Shown: positions 1-13,500, counted from the first letter of the stretch. The stretch: DNA of 64,000 nt from Coffea arabica (GCF_036785885.1 NC_092326.1:43271572-43335571); one strand, 5' to 3'. Notes: generated from the letters alone by a model not told the origin. Program-made: numbers and translations.

Positions 1-3000
1 AAGAAAATGGAAAATCCCAACATGGAAAAGTTACTAAACTGATGAATCAGAATTACCTTCTTGTTTGCCAGACTAGAGAAGGCTGTCACGCCAACAAGAT
101 CTTATTCTGGTCTCCGATAACGATGGGTTGGTTGGGAGATTTGCAGCAAGAATGTGACGGTGGAAACAGTAATCCTATTCCCAGCTAGTGTTATGGCTGG
201 CTGCTTAGCCGCCGCAAGTCGGCGAGGGAACCCGCCGGAATGGGGAAATATAAAATGAATTAAAGAAAATGGAAATTAGAAGGAAACGTAGAAACCTGGG
301 ACTGCAAGGGGAAGTTAACGTGAGCAGTCCACGTATGACTCACGTTGGAAAATGGAGTATTGTGTTAATCAATTATGGGAAAAATATTAAACGGTCAATC
401 TGCAGCACTTGGCAAATTTAAGTATTGTATTAGTACCAAATTACCAATGATCCATCATCAACTCAAGTATAGGCTGGCTAAACCATCATTATGTGGTAAT
501 TAATGACTAGTGATATCATACTTTCTCACACTCTCAATTTTTCAATATGAAATGTCAACAATGATATTATCTTATCTACAAAAAATTTAATATTTTTACA
601 CTAGAAAAAACTTCTTTTGAGAGGGAAAAATTTGACTATTGGTTGAAAGGAGGTAGCATGAGTTACTAAAAGCTAAAACATAAAAATTATTAGAATTAGA
701 CATTACAAATTTGCAGCGTAGCAAATCTTTGTGCTCAACCTAGACCAAACTCTGTTGGGGGTGGTAAAAGCAAGTGTGTTGAGTTTCTCCAAAGGAAGGG
801 CAATGGAGATATTAATCTAGATGGTTTCAAACTTAGGGACGATTAGGAACTAATTATTTTTAATTATATAACGAATAACTAAAGAATTGCACGCAGTGAT
901 CAGCAGAGGGCTCTTAGAATTTTCTTTCTTTACTGTCAGGTCCAAGGTTCGCATCTTGGACCTAATAATTGGAAAAAATTCTAAAAGTATGGAGAAGGGT
1001 GGAAGGTTCAAAAAAGAGAAGTGGAAAAAAAAAAAAAAAAGATTTGTAGTACATTTGAACGAATAGGCAAAGCAAAGAACAGGGGACTAAGTGTGGGGGC
1101 CAAAATAGAAGAGAGAGATAGTTTAGGGAGGTTTTCTATAATTTATCCTTGAAATGGTATAGAGATATATTTGTTTTGGGTATCTTTATATTTAACTGAA
1201 TTGGAGTTTCTAGTAGAAATTTTTGAGACTTAAAAGCTAAGAAAAAGCCTTAAAACTGGGGAAAGTTTCCATGCAGTGACAGCAAAAAAACGTGTGGTAG
1301 GAGTAGGAAGAAAAGTGAATGATGGACAAACTTGTAGGATGAATTCCAATATTGTAACCGGAAATAATTTACAAGCACTTGAATTAACTGCAATTTTTAA
1401 GTCAATTTGGTATCAATGTAAATTTTGAAGTGGTTGGCAGCAAGATAATCTACCAATTTAGCTTTAGGGGATATTTATATTGAATTATTGATTCATATTT
1501 AGCATCACAACAAACCAATTGGCTTAGTTAAACTTATTATACTTATTATATATATTTTTTTAAAAAAAAAAATTTTCTAACAGGGGATGGAATGGATTTA
1601 AGAAATGGGGAAGGAGAACAGAGGGATTAGAATCCAGAACCTCTACGTTCTAGGATTTTAACCTAAACTTGCATTATTATGTTGAATGTTAAGAATACAA
1701 AAATATCTCAGCAGAGCTATAATTTGCAAAAATCTAACTTAGGGAAGCATTAAAAAGAAGGAAATAAAAAAAAAAAAAAGGAGAATGCAGTAGTTTCATC
1801 AATAGTCAGTTTAGCCCAAATGTAACGGAAAACATATTATTGATTACGAAAGACAACATATGAATATGACATCTTTAGTGAACTTTTGGAGGGCAAACCT
1901 TTGTTCTGATTCAGTATAGGCATCTGGTTCTGGTCATGAGAGAATTAGAAACGGTGAAAGAGGAGTTAAAGAGAGAACCAGCAGACAAAGGCATAAAAAG
2001 TCAAAAAAATGGGCTGTCATGCAACAATTCAAGGCAATTGGATGAAACAATAAAGAGCCTACCTCTACATTGGATGTTGAAAAAATGCTACGTTTTCGTG
2101 AACACATTTCTCTATTACCTTTTTATCTCACATACATCAAATCGCTACAGTAATTTTTCTCACAAAAAATCCAGAAAAATGCAATCCAAACACAAATCAA
2201 AGTGATTACATCACTCTCATACATCAAATATTAGATTAAAAGGTCAAAGGCAAGCAAAAAGGAAGAAGAAAGCTGGACACCAGATCTACATGTGAAAGCT
2301 GCACCTAGAGCTTGCAATCCTTGAACCAAAATGGCCACCTTTATGGCTTTGAGGTCTCAGCTACAACTCCAAAAACTGCACACTAATGTACCTGCATTGC
2401 CTCAAAAGATGACATTCTACCTTGGTGGAATGGTGAGGAAACAGCATTCCAGGATTATAACCACTGATCAAGAATAGCCCACGTCAAAAGAATACTTTCT
2501 AAGCATCAAATGGTGGAAGAAATTTGATAACATAACGATGTCACCTTACGGTAGAGAGTTCATAACTGGAGGATTAACGTGAACAAGCAATAAAGAGGAG
2601 GATGGCCATTCTCTTCTTGGTTCCCAAAATCCGTGCCTATATGGTAGTATGGTAACTAATAGTCTATTTGAGGTGATTCTAAGTGAATATCAAGGTTCAA
2701 AGCATCATAAATTACATCAAGTCCGGCTGTAAAAAGTATGACAGTATGATAAAAAAACTTTTGCACACGCACGGTTTTCCACCTTCGATAGACCTGTTTA
2801 AAATCCCCCCGTAGTTTATTCCCCTTGACATATCATACTGGAACTATAAACTATGGTGCAGATCAATGAAACATAAACAAAAATGAAGTGCAAATTGTAA
2901 TCAAATGCACATATTGCCAAATAAAACACCCAGCTCTAAACATTTATAGTGATCCTCACCTACCAGTTTCAATAAATCTTTGATTGTTGACCTCCCCAAA

Positions 3001-3748
3001 GTGTTTTGCTAGTTGGGAATTAACAAATTTGACAAGCAAATAAGTATTCCAATTTGAACTAGGACTGATCAATATTTAATGGAAAAAGGTATATATCCTT
3101 GTATCATCATCATCCAGATTCTCCACAAAATGGCACGCTCATCCATGAAGCATCTTTGATGCATAGTATGTCTATAACATACCACTCTATGTTCCACAAA
3201 ATGAATTGCTCACCCATAAAAATCTTTAGCCTATAAGGTGTCTATAACTTACAATGATTTACATACTTAAGGTGGCTAGAATATCTGGAACATCAGAATG
3301 GGTCATAGTGTGAGCATTGTTCTATGCAAAAATTGGTTAGGATTGTCCAATTGTCATCCCTTGAGCCTACAGAAGAAGCAAAAAATGTGAGCAATGTAAT
3401 GCTTGATACGGACTTACCACATGCAAAATATAAGGTCAGTAACTTGAAATCACTTGAAACGACACTATTGAGTATGAGAACTCTCAAATATTGCCTCAGA
3501 TAAACAAGACAGATGATTTGTTGACCCTTCAATGAAATCACTAGCAAAACCAGGGTTTGGACTTTCTTTTTTGGGGGGCCGGGTGTTACGTATGACAATA
3601 GTGTCTAAAGCGAGCCACAGTAAATTATTAAAGAATTAATAGAAAGCAAAGCATGTAATTCATAAACACATAAATTCTCAAAAAGTTAATCAAATATTGC
3701 ATGATATTTGAAATCACATAAGTTCTATCCTGCAAAGTGGGGATCAAA
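1..3748. other. AT-rich intergenic DNA, no confident gene
   Basis: No reading frame here resembles a protein family I recognise, and no run of exons with consistent splice phases could be assembled on either strand. The stretch holds A-rich tracts (about 1,025-1,040, 1,560-1,573 and 1,767-1,780), an imperfect hairpin at 911-987, and a degenerate repeat near 3,120-3,250. The 89-residue ORF at 1,936-2,205 has low-complexity composition and is probably chance. Confidence 0.5.
911..987. repeat. Imperfect palindrome with a perfect 9-bp inner stem
   Basis: Positions 938-946 (AGGTCCAAG) pair perfectly with 955-963 (CTTGGACCT) around an 8-nt loop, GTTCGCAT. Outer arms at about 911-927 and 971-987 are also complementary with mismatches. 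The inner stem-loop resembles a tRNA T-arm or pol III B-box, and an A-rich tract follows at about 1,025-1,040, so a SINE remnant is possible. No convincing A-box or target duplication was seen. Confidence 0.3.
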
Positions 3749-4025
3749 TTACTTTCTTAGAATCTATCAAATGCAAGGCATTCTAAATTGTGCATGTCAT
3801 TCTTTCTTAGAATCAAAAGCATTCATGATAGAATCTGTACCAAAACTTCTAAATTGAAAGTTTTTGTAGAACTTACAACTTCGAACTTTGAGAAGTTTTA
3901 AGGCATTATAAATAGATAGCAACTTACTTTCTTAGAATCTATCAAGCGCAAGGCATTCTAAATTGTGCATGTCACTCTTTCTCAGAATCAAGAGCATTCA
4001 TGATAGAATCTGAACCGAAACTTCT
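3749..4025. repeat. Local direct duplication of a ~102-bp unit
   Basis: Positions 3,749-3,850 and 3,924-4,025 are the same length and align without gaps, with about seven mismatches, at an offset of 175 bp. Both contain the phrase GAATCTATCAA followed by GCAAGGCATTCTAAATTG. A 73-bp spacer separates them. The unit carries no open frame of note. This is a small local duplication of unknown age. Confidence 0.75.
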
Positions 4026-4503
4026 AGCAAATCCCTTTTCTACTAAATTAATCAAGGAACCTGCAAGAAGGTCATCTCCCATTTTGTTTCACCATGGAGT
4101 TTCTAAGGAGTTTCATTGTCAAGAATGCTTGCTCCATAGCTGAAATAGACACGGCAAGAGTAAGAACAAGGATCCTATATAATTTAGTTACAGACTATAA
4201 AATAGTAGATCAAACGGATAGCTAAACCTGAGAGTACAAACTACATTATTTGATACATAAGTCTAAATTTAGTACATAGTTGCGATTTGAACTTGGGCAA
4301 CTATTATCGTACCAGTACTGCAATTTGGGGGAGCTTTATCAGAAGAAATTTTGGGGGGAAGAAACTTAAACCAAGAAAACTTCTTAAGCCAAAATACCTA
4401 TTACATCAAAAGAATTTATAAAATTCTTGGGGGGCTGCTGCCCCTCCCCCCAAAAGCCCAAAAAAAAGTTCCACCAGTGTATGAAATTATTTTCATAAAT
4501 GAA

Positions 4504-4666
4504 AGTTACTGGAAGCTACACCCTCTCGGTACCCAAAAAAAAAAAAAAAAGATCCGCATCAATATCACCAACACATAATCAGAAGCAAGATTTCTCTGTG
4601 AGAGTTCCTGGAAGCAACACCCTCTAGGTACGATAAAAGAATCCTCATTAATACTGCCAACGCATT
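4504..4666. repeat. Diverged direct duplication, offset ~99 bp
   Basis: Two units, about 4,504-4,575 and 4,603-4,666, share the order AGTT(A/C)CTGGAAGC, ACACCCTCT, GGTAC, then an ATCC/CATTAATA-like stretch ending in CAACRCAT. The first has a long A-run inserted at about 4,535-4,550. The short ORFs over this stretch on both strands are by-products of the repeat and are not called as genes. Confidence 0.55.
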
Positions 4667-5229
4667 GCCTGCTCTTATTAATTTTCCTATTTGCCACACC
4701 TGCATCACCAATTTCTTTTCTGGCGTCAGAGCTGTGTGGGTGTGGAGAAACACAACAGGTACAATATTCTCAAACACAAGGCATTTGTGGTTCAGTATCT
4801 GATGATAAGCCATTAATTATAATCACCTCTAATTTTCAGATTGAGAAAATCTAAAATCACAAACTTTTTGAGCCCCATTGTTACATTTTTTAGGTGCCTG
4901 AGATCTAAATTTTTGGTCAAAACTGACATTCAACTCTACTAAGAAACATTAACATCATGGATCCGCTCCACATAACAGAGTTTCGAGGCGACGGAATGCA
5001 GATGCTGATACCATCAGATGTTGAAAGCATCTGGCTATTCAAAGTCCTTTGGTTAATTAGGGAGGTCAGATTGACCATTATTTCAAGGTCAATTGACATG
5101 ATTACAAGAGATATGCATTCAGTGAGTATAGAATCAACGACCCCTAGGGAAGAGCAAAGACAGCAGGTAATTGAAATGTTGGGTTGGGAGCCTCACGGCA
5201 ATCTACCTGTACACATCGATAACCCATCA

Positions 5230-6165
5230 ATGAAGATCTTGTTATATAATTGCTTGGGAGCCGGAGATGATGATTTCACAAGATGCATGAGAGAGAGTCA
5301 TAGATTGCATTCAGCTGAAGTGGTAGCAATACTGGAGCCTCGTGTTCAAAGCTTTAGTCTAAGGAACTTCTTCAACCAATTTGGCCTTACAAGAGCTGAA
5401 TTTGTGGAAGCACAGCAGCAGGCAGGTGGAGTTTGGCTACTTTGGAACCCTAATAGAGTTGGGATTACAATTGTTGAGTCAAATATGCAATCTGTAGCAG
5501 CAATCATTTCTAAGCCTGATTTTCCAGCTTGGGTCTCTACTATAGTTTACGGAAGCCCCAGTCCCACTAACAGGGAGCAGCTATGGGGTAAACTGAAGTT
5601 TCTTTTGGAGCAAACTGGTCACCCTTGGACACTTGCAGGAGGAAAGCTGACGCATTGTGCCAGTGATGATCAGAGACCTGGTGGTAGTGCAAGAAGAAGA
5701 ACTTTCTCAGAAACTATCAATCAGTGTGGTCTGTTGGGCCTGGAATTTAATGGTCTGGGATGCACATGGTCAAACAACACAGTCATGACTACTAATCCAA
5801 GTACAGTACCAAATAGAGCTCGGGAGAGTTCAGGATGGAACATGTTGCTCCAGAAATCCATAATTACCGACCTATTTGCGATTGAATTAAATAACTTCGC
5901 AATGCTAGTGAACATCATAGGTAATAATCCCTTGAACAATTTTCATTTGATTTTACCTACTTATATTTCTTTTTGGTAAGCATTTGACTTTTGTCATACT
6001 GTAAGTGGTTTTAAGTGTGCAGTGGCCAAGACTTAGGTTGTGTGGGGATACCCTGTCTGAAGCAATTACTGACAAAGTTGATAATGCTAGAGTGGAATGA
6101 TCACATTTTTGGTAAAATTTGTTCAAGGACAAAAAGAAACTTCATGGGCAGAATGTACAATGTTC
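5230..6165 (+). mobile_element. Decayed LINE (L1-type) ORF2 fragment, endonuclease region
   Basis: An open frame from 4,957 to 5,979 contains, from the Met at 5,230, the pattern of a plant LINE apurinic endonuclease domain. It starts with MKILLYNCLGAG (usual form: start, W-N-C-R-G-A), followed by VVAILEPR, GGVWLLWNPNRVG, IVYGSPSPTNREQLW, FSETINQCGLLGL and CTWSNN. The catalytic G-D-F-N block is degraded to A-G-G-K-L-T, and the frame stops at 5,979. In another frame at about 6,090-6,160, LEWNDHIFGKI followed by a basic run matches the region between endonuclease and reverse transcriptase in such elements. No reverse transcriptase core was found. It is a dead 5'-biased fragment. The first 91 residues of the open frame (4,957-5,229) are unassigned and may be older LINE sequence. 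Confidence 0.7.
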
Positions 6166-6772
6166 CTTGATAAAGACTTGATACTCAAAAGATATGTTAG
6201 AACCCTTATACAAGAATATTTATCATTTTAAATTCATAGCTAACAGGACTCTCATTGGAAAGAACAGGCATATACCGTGAAATAGTCATTAAGAGAAAAT
6301 ATACAGACTGTATATGATTAAGGGATTGCAGGAAAATTAGAACCCTTGTGACTTGCAAAAGGACTTTAGATTATAGAGATGAACATGCAAACATGAATAT
6401 GCTTGCTAGAGTAGTGACTGGATGGTGAAGGACAATGGAGAACTGAAGATTTCAATCTTCGTCAGGAAGATGACATACTTGAGGAATTAAGGCTGCCTCT
6501 GCTGCTTAACCGCACTAGTTGCTAACAGCTTATGTTGGGCAGCCTCCAGCAGTGAAAAGAATCTCACAGAACTCCTCAAATAGATCAAATATAAACTGCT
6601 GAGGAAGAAACTGACTGTAACATTGGAAGTTATCCTTCCAGTTTGACCTAATGCCCTAAAAGTGGGATTGCTGTTATCCCTATCTGTGATATGTTGATAG
6701 CACTCCAACTTCTGTCCTAAGAGATGTCCCAAAACCATAGTTTCCCTTTGTCTACAGAATTGTGCGCAAGGT

Positions 6773-6943
6773 CTCACTGATGAGACTCTCATAGAACAAT
6801 GGTTCAGCGTCAACACCAAAATAAGGCCAATGGTTTAGCATCGATACCAAAGTAAGGCCTCCAACAGATTATGCTCACTGATGAGACTCAAATAGACCAA
6901 TAATTTAGCATTGACACCAAAGGAAGGCACTCAACAAAGTATG
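6773..6943. repeat. Short degenerate tandem repeat, about three units
   Basis: Three adjacent units at about 6,773-6,828, 6,829-6,873 and 6,874-6,943 share a core of the form ATGGTTTAGCATCGATACCAA followed by A(A/G)(T/G)AAGGC. The first and third also share CTCACTGATGAGACTC. No coding role is apparent. Confidence 0.6.
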
Positions 6944-9900
6944 CAAAGCTTTTACTGAGATATTTTCAACTATTCTTTTGATGGGAAAGGAAACAGGGCC
7001 GAAATTGACTGAATAGACTTACTAGTGACTTTGTTTTTCTCACCAGCAGGTCTAGGCACATCAAAGACAGATGTGATGTGGAAAAGATGTCCAGGATCAT
7101 CTGGCGCTGGAGGATTGATAAGAGCTGATCAAGGAAACAATGTAGGAGCAACTGCAAGCTCTGTAGCAGAATCGGAATCACAGACGTGATTCTGCCTGAG
7201 CAGATCTAAGGTGGCTGATCAATTTAAACTATTTGATGTACCTTGAAGCCATGTCCATGAAGTCTGATATTTTCAGCTATTTGAATTCAGAAGTCTGTAG
7301 TTGTTAATTTAGATAGCATAAAATCAAACTAATTTTCTATTCTCTGGCAGCAAAAAAAAATTTTTTTTGGGGGGCTATTGATCAACAGGATCTTAATTGT
7401 CATTGACAAAACTTGAAGGAAACTGAGGTGCTGTGGACGGGAGGGCAGGGATATATTTAACTAGCTTACCTATGGAAAGACAGATAATCTGACAATTTGG
7501 CAAGGCACCAACTAGAACAGTCACTAACGTTCACTTGATGCTTTTGTTTACTAGACCTCTGATTATTGATAAGAGAAAATCAGCTCCACTCAAGTTTATT
7601 CTTGTTATTCCCAAGAATAAATATGTCAAGATACTTCCACAATTAAGTAGCTGAATGTTGACAGGAAAAGGTGGTACTTTCTCTATTAGGAGTGCTATTG
7701 GATGGGAAATCATAAAGAAGGAAGTGCTACTTATTCCTATTAGGTGATCATAAATGAACCATAAAGCTGATTTTGGTATAGGCATGCCATGTATATTTTG
7801 CCACATCAATGAAAAAGCTGATAAGAAATTCACAAAATAGCTCAAATGAGGTATTAGAAAAATCAAGCAGTAGGGGCTTTTGGGGTCTAAATCCAAATAA
7901 ATATTTAGATATGTATCACTAATTGTGCGTTAGTATATTACGTTCCTATCTGCGTGTATGCATCTCCGGATTAAGTGTTTTGCCTATTGTATTCACCTCT
8001 TCTCAATAACATAATTTTTTCCTCATAAGAAGAATTTTATGGATCTCGATTGTGCTTCAGCATAAATTTGAATCAGCCCAAGTAAAAAAGGGAAAAATAG
8101 AGCAAGCTTCCATTTACTTGAATCGAAGAAACTCAATATATTCATTAGGACTTAGATGTGTATCTGTCTTGAATTACAAGCAAATCATTAGGATTCAGAT
8201 GGGTTACATTTTTCAAATTACAAGCAAGGAACATCCATTAGCATATTGTATGAAAAGTCATCTCATATATTTATCAGGGCAGTTAAACTTTCTCTATCAC
8301 TTGGTTGAAATCACGGTTAAATTAGTCAAAATGTCCATAACTTCATCTGGACAAAATTTTAAAAACACATTCCATTTTGCTTCCCTCTTTGAGAAAATTT
8401 ATTCTTAGACAAAATACAGGAAGTGAGACTAGCTGCTGCAAAATTCAATTATATTTATGTCAAGTTAGATCTTTTGTTACACAGTTCTTCTATGGGAGTT
8501 CTTTACTCAACCTTTCCACCATTATTCTAAATCCAATGATTTCTGCAGTTTCACCAAAATTTGAAATTCATCCTCCCATGTGCGACTGCAACCTCCAACT
8601 AATAAATATTTACTTATAGTTACATAATTACATCTTTATGGACCCTCCAATCAGTTATCTGTTTGAGCTCTTTTCGACATCATCAATAAGCCAAATATCT
8701 AATACATTAAGCATTGATTTCAAAGATAAAATAAGATTAAATAGGTGCATTTTCCGAAAAGCCCCGCATAATTTGACGAATCCATAGCTTAGAAAAGAAA
8801 GATGTAATAGTTAATTCTTGTATGCGAGTTTATGGATAGAAAAACAATGAACAGAAAACCGGTAAAAAAGAACATGGAATGAAAAAAAACCCAGAACATC
8901 AAACATTAACATGCATTTTACATTGAGAAACACAAGAAATAGAGGTGCATAACCTTCAATGGTAAACAAGTTATAATAATTGAAGTAACGTCCGTAGTAT
9001 GAAACGTGGGTTCAAGACTAACCTGGGTCGTGAGCAAATGGTAATCTTGGTTTGAAGCGAGACATGAGAGGCAAAAGTTGTTGCAACCCACAAAATTTAT
9101 TCTTGGAAAACTGGTTCAGATGCTTGGATTTGGTTAAGATTCGAGGATTTTAGCTTCTTTAACTGAAGTTGGTATTTTGTGCAGTACACAGCTCTCATGT
9201 TTCACTGTTTTGTCTCGAGAATCTTTTGGTTTTAAGGGCACCCTTTTCTAACTTTTAGTTTTTTTTGGATTTTTTGAACCTCCAACGCCTATTTAGAGCG
9301 TAAACGAGACTAATCAAAGTGAACATTTTAGTATTTAAATCTTATAAAAAAAATTTTTTTCATCAAATCAAACTTGGATAAGATTTGTATAAAATTTAAA
9401 AGTTATCGAATATAAAATACTATTCAAATTTAATTTGATTAATTAATGAACCAAATTCGAATCGTGTTTGACTTGATTAGCCAACGAATCAAATTGAAAT
9501 GAACTCGATTCAAATATTTATTTAAGTAATTAGATTTATTTTTCAACTCTATGCTTGCTTGAGGTGAGAGAAGCGTTAATTTTATTTTATTTTAAAATGT
9601 AAGTAGAGACACTAGTAGGTTGGGTATGTTGCTTTTCAATATTTATTTTTCTTTTTATTTGTTTTCCTTTTGTTTTTATGTAAATTCTTCTTTTAGCATC
9701 ATCAGGGGAAAGATTATATTATTGTTATGCACAAGACAAAAGTGTTTTAAAAAACAACTTTAAATTATTTTGTCATGCTCTCCCAGGGCTATTTGCAATT
9801 TGTCAATTGTTTTCTTTACTGCTTTGGTGAACCATTTACTTTGCAAGAAATATTGTTGAATACAAATATTACCTCGTGTCAAGAAAATAATGGCTAAAGA

Positions 9901-10574
9901 CAGGTGATCCAAAATGGCCTCGGAAACTTTTTTAATTCTTTCTCTTCCTTATTCTAATAATCACTTATTTGGTGATGCAAAAAAGACGCAACGAATCTTC
10001 TGTCTCACACCCTGTGTCACTCTCTGTTTCACTTTTTATTATATTGCTATTTCTCCTTCATAAACATCATCATGTTTTAATGCCCTTTTTTGCACATATA
10101 ACAAGAATGCATTTCGCATGTACAGTCATTTGGAACAGGGTTCAACTCATCCTGCAAATCTCTGCTGGGCTACAACAGCCTCAAGTTTTCTTGGTTTTCT
10201 GGAAAATTTGGAACTGGCACCTCTCCCTGCATCGGGTTTCTATGGTGGTGCAGCAATTTACTCATTCAACCAAAATTATGCACTTACCAAATGAAATATC
10301 TATGCATCATGAATTACAGACTGAACCTGGCTCAAAATCTTTATCTTAACATGAATGATATAAAATATGATCCCTATAAAGTACAAAACCACTATGCTTT
10401 CTGCTGCTGCTGCTGCTGCCCATAAATGCAGCAGAACATAATAGATCACAGGGCTCTGGTTTGCTGATAAGCGAATAAACGCAGAGGAAGATTTCAAAAT
10501 ATACACCATAGGAGGGCTCCTAATTGTTGCCAGGCGCCAGCTAAATACTCCCCGAGTGAAGCAGAACACATTTA
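6944..10574. other. Intergenic DNA downstream of ARPC2, no confident gene
   Basis: I see no recognisable protein frame. ORFs at 7,531-7,896 (minus), 8,052-8,408 (plus) and 9,969-10,349 (plus) have chance-like composition and no exon structure. A very AT-rich patch at about 9,290-9,560 with repeated AATCAAATT/ACTCGATT phrases looks like old transposon debris. The last few hundred bases before 10,574 should include the ARPC2 3' untranslated region, since that gene reads leftward and stops at 10,575. Confidence 0.45.
10401..10418. repeat. (CTG)6 microsatellite in the presumed ARPC2 3' UTR
   Basis: Six perfect CTG units lie about 160 bp downstream of the ARPC2 stop, which is (CAG)6 on the sense strand of that gene. 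It is likely transcribed as 3' UTR and outside the coding sequence. Confidence 0.7.
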
Positions 10575-13500
10575 CTAGCGTAAGCCTTTCACGGTATCAG
10601 GGAGTAAATCCTGCATTCTCAGCTGAATGATTTCAAACTGCTCCTTCCATCCTTGAGGCTCTACAGAGAACCCGTGCAGGAAAGAATAGAAACCAGTCAG
10701 GGTTAACCAAACAAGTGAATAAACATATTAAAAGTTCTAAAGATATATATATTGATGGCGCACCAATCGCTTAAAAGATCTGTTTTGTGTAGCTTTCACT
10801 GCCTTCTCATACTCTGGTTTGGCACTATCCAAGGCCTGGGGCAGAACATATTCATGTTGTTACCACTTGGTTTACTCGTTCTTTTTCTAAGAATTTAAGA
10901 ACTGAAACAGCAAAGTGCACAAAACAGAAAGTAGATTTAACAAACACCACATAAAAGAAGAACTAGAAATTATTTTACCTGTATTAGGGACTCTACCCGA
11001 CGTCTCATCCGTGTATGCATGAAACCTTCTGAGCACTGTCAACAGAGAATTATTATGTAAAATTGAGTTCTCACGGTCAACAACTATAAAAATCAGTACA
11101 CAGAAGTCAATCTATGAATCAAACCTACAGGAATTTATTGATGTTAAATACTGTATGAGTCAACTAAGAGTTCATCACTACCAAAGGACAAGCCACGTTG
11201 TCCAAAGGATATGAAAAAAGGTTCTCATTTGATGAAGCTTACACAATAAAATCATCAAAATTAGTTAAATGGCATCCAAATGGTTTCAGCTATAACTCTA
11301 ATTCTTCCCCTGCTCCACAGAACAATGTGTCACCACCTCATCTAACCCCCACCCTCTACCCACTCCACAAAGAGAAACAGTACACCGACGTTTCATGTTA
11401 AAAGAATTCATATTTTGACTGAGATAGCTAGATGCTTGATACTCTCCATCAATGCATTTAGTCCAGACGTTTCACATCTTCTTCATTCATTTGCAGCCAT
11501 TTTTCAGGAGTTCAGACACAAGGTTAACACCTTGTTTTACATTAAAAAACTGAGTACAAATACTTGACACTGCAAAACAAACTCGCAAAATTTTGGCTAA
11601 ACAAAAAGGAAAACTGACAACACGAAGTACAACTTCTGCGAATGAAAAGTTTTCGCCTTAGTCAAGTGCATTCAACCTCAGGCATGAAAATTCTAAGTTA
11701 CATTCCCCATGTTCAAATTGAGCAAAAATGTACATTGACAAGGGAAAGGGTTAAAAAAATGAGATTGTAAACAATCAGGCATCAGATTATGTACTGAGAG
11801 TCTTACCTTAACATGATAACTCACATATGCATGAAATGTTGATAGACTCCAAACGGTTCTATCCAATTTTCTGCCTTCCACATGACGAGGGAAAATTACT
11901 GCAGTGAGTTAAAAGTCAAAGTGGTCAAGGAGAAACTGGAAAATTTCTAATGGAGGAAACGACTGATGTAAAATTCTGCTGCTACCAAAACTAACAAATC
12001 CAGCATTTGATGATAATGCTTCTGGAGGAGCTCCCTTCAGTTCGGGGGGAGGAGATGGAGACCACGAACAAGGAGGGGCATTGTTGAGACCAGCAGTACG
12101 CCTAGCATCTACAAATTCCTGAAATATGACAAAAAGAACGCTGAAAAAACTACCCCTGCACTGGAAAAAGAAAACCAAACAATGCAAACTAAAGCAAGTT
12201 CACACAAAGATGAAGACAGTGCAATAAATTAGCCAGTTCAAGATAGAAACCAATCGTAGTATGTTCTCTTAATGGCAATTAAATGAAGTGTTTCAACTCG
12301 ATCCAACTCTATTAGTTTCAAAGCCCCTATTGATTGCATCATCTCTGAAACTCAAAGAGCAAAAACAGATCAGAAACCAAATTTTGTGACCTCACATCCA
12401 TATATCCACAGTTAAAGTGAAACGGTATAGAACTCAGAACTGCAACTTAATTTCCCAGGTCCTTTTTCCTTTATCATAAACAACCAACACCAAAAAAAAT
12501 GCCCAACAGACTTCTAGCATTTCTTGGCACTTTTTCAAGCATTTTTGCTTACAAAAATGGAAACCAACTAAATAAGTACTTAGAATCCAGTCAAAAGTGT
12601 AACATTACCTTTAGGAAAGAAGTTGCCAGAAGAATATCTATAGAATCTTTGAATCTCATAGGAAATACCACAGTGACCTTTTCCACCTGCAGACAAGTGT
12701 ACTAAAACATTCAGAACCCTAAATGCATACTTGACCCCAAAGAGTCACAGTGATTTTGAGAACTTGACTTATTACAAGTATTCCAAGCTAAGTGATGCAA
12801 GAAAAATGGTATTAGATCAGAAGGAAGAAACTCAATTGTATTTGAATATTAGAATGGAAGATAAGAAGAATAATCAACTAAAATAACTTTAGTAATAAGG
12901 CGCCATATGTGATTCTTAACATTTTGATTTCATTCCATACTTTATTGAGATTATTTCTTCAATCAGTTCTCTCAAGAACCAAAGTACTTGCAAAAATCAG
13001 CAATTTCACAAGGTTTTGCTATCAGTTCAGCCTAAATGAATCAAAGTGTGATTTCTTCCCTCGTGCTCCAGTACACAAATTAGTATCCATAATTAGCTTA
13101 GGGGATGAAATGACTTGCAAATACCTGGAAAAGACCAAAGTATATGCACTTCTACAATCATGGATATGAAAACCATTCACAGAGAAGATGGAATGAGGGT
13201 TATTCAGTCACAAGCCAACCAATGTTTATATTAGATAAGCTCAGATAAAATAGATTATCCAATCCAATAGAATTTTGCAAGAGAGTCAACAGAAGATGAA
13301 CTCTATGACACATTTACCTGAGGGATGAGAAAAAAGGATTCCATGGGCCGATGCACCAGAGCAACAACCTTGTCAATGTCAGAAGCAACTGTCCTAGAAG
13401 CAAGCTGTTTAAGAAATACTCTTAACGGGGCACCCAATACCACTTCCCTCACAGATGCAATCTTCGTCAAAACCCCATGTTTATGCTCTGTAATAGTTCC

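Noticed and set aside
2931..2996. Exon-like minus-strand frame including VNSQLAKHFGEVNNQRFIET before a GT
   Set aside because: It reads plausibly, but no acceptor or partner exon with matching phase or any family resemblance could be found.
3293..3598. 101-residue minus-strand ORF
   Set aside because: Hydrophobic, low-information translation with no exon structure or recognised family.
9969..10349. 126-residue plus-strand ORF antisense to the presumed ARPC2 3' region
   Set aside because: Composition looks like chance, no homology is recognised, and it overlaps the presumed 3' UTR of ARPC2.
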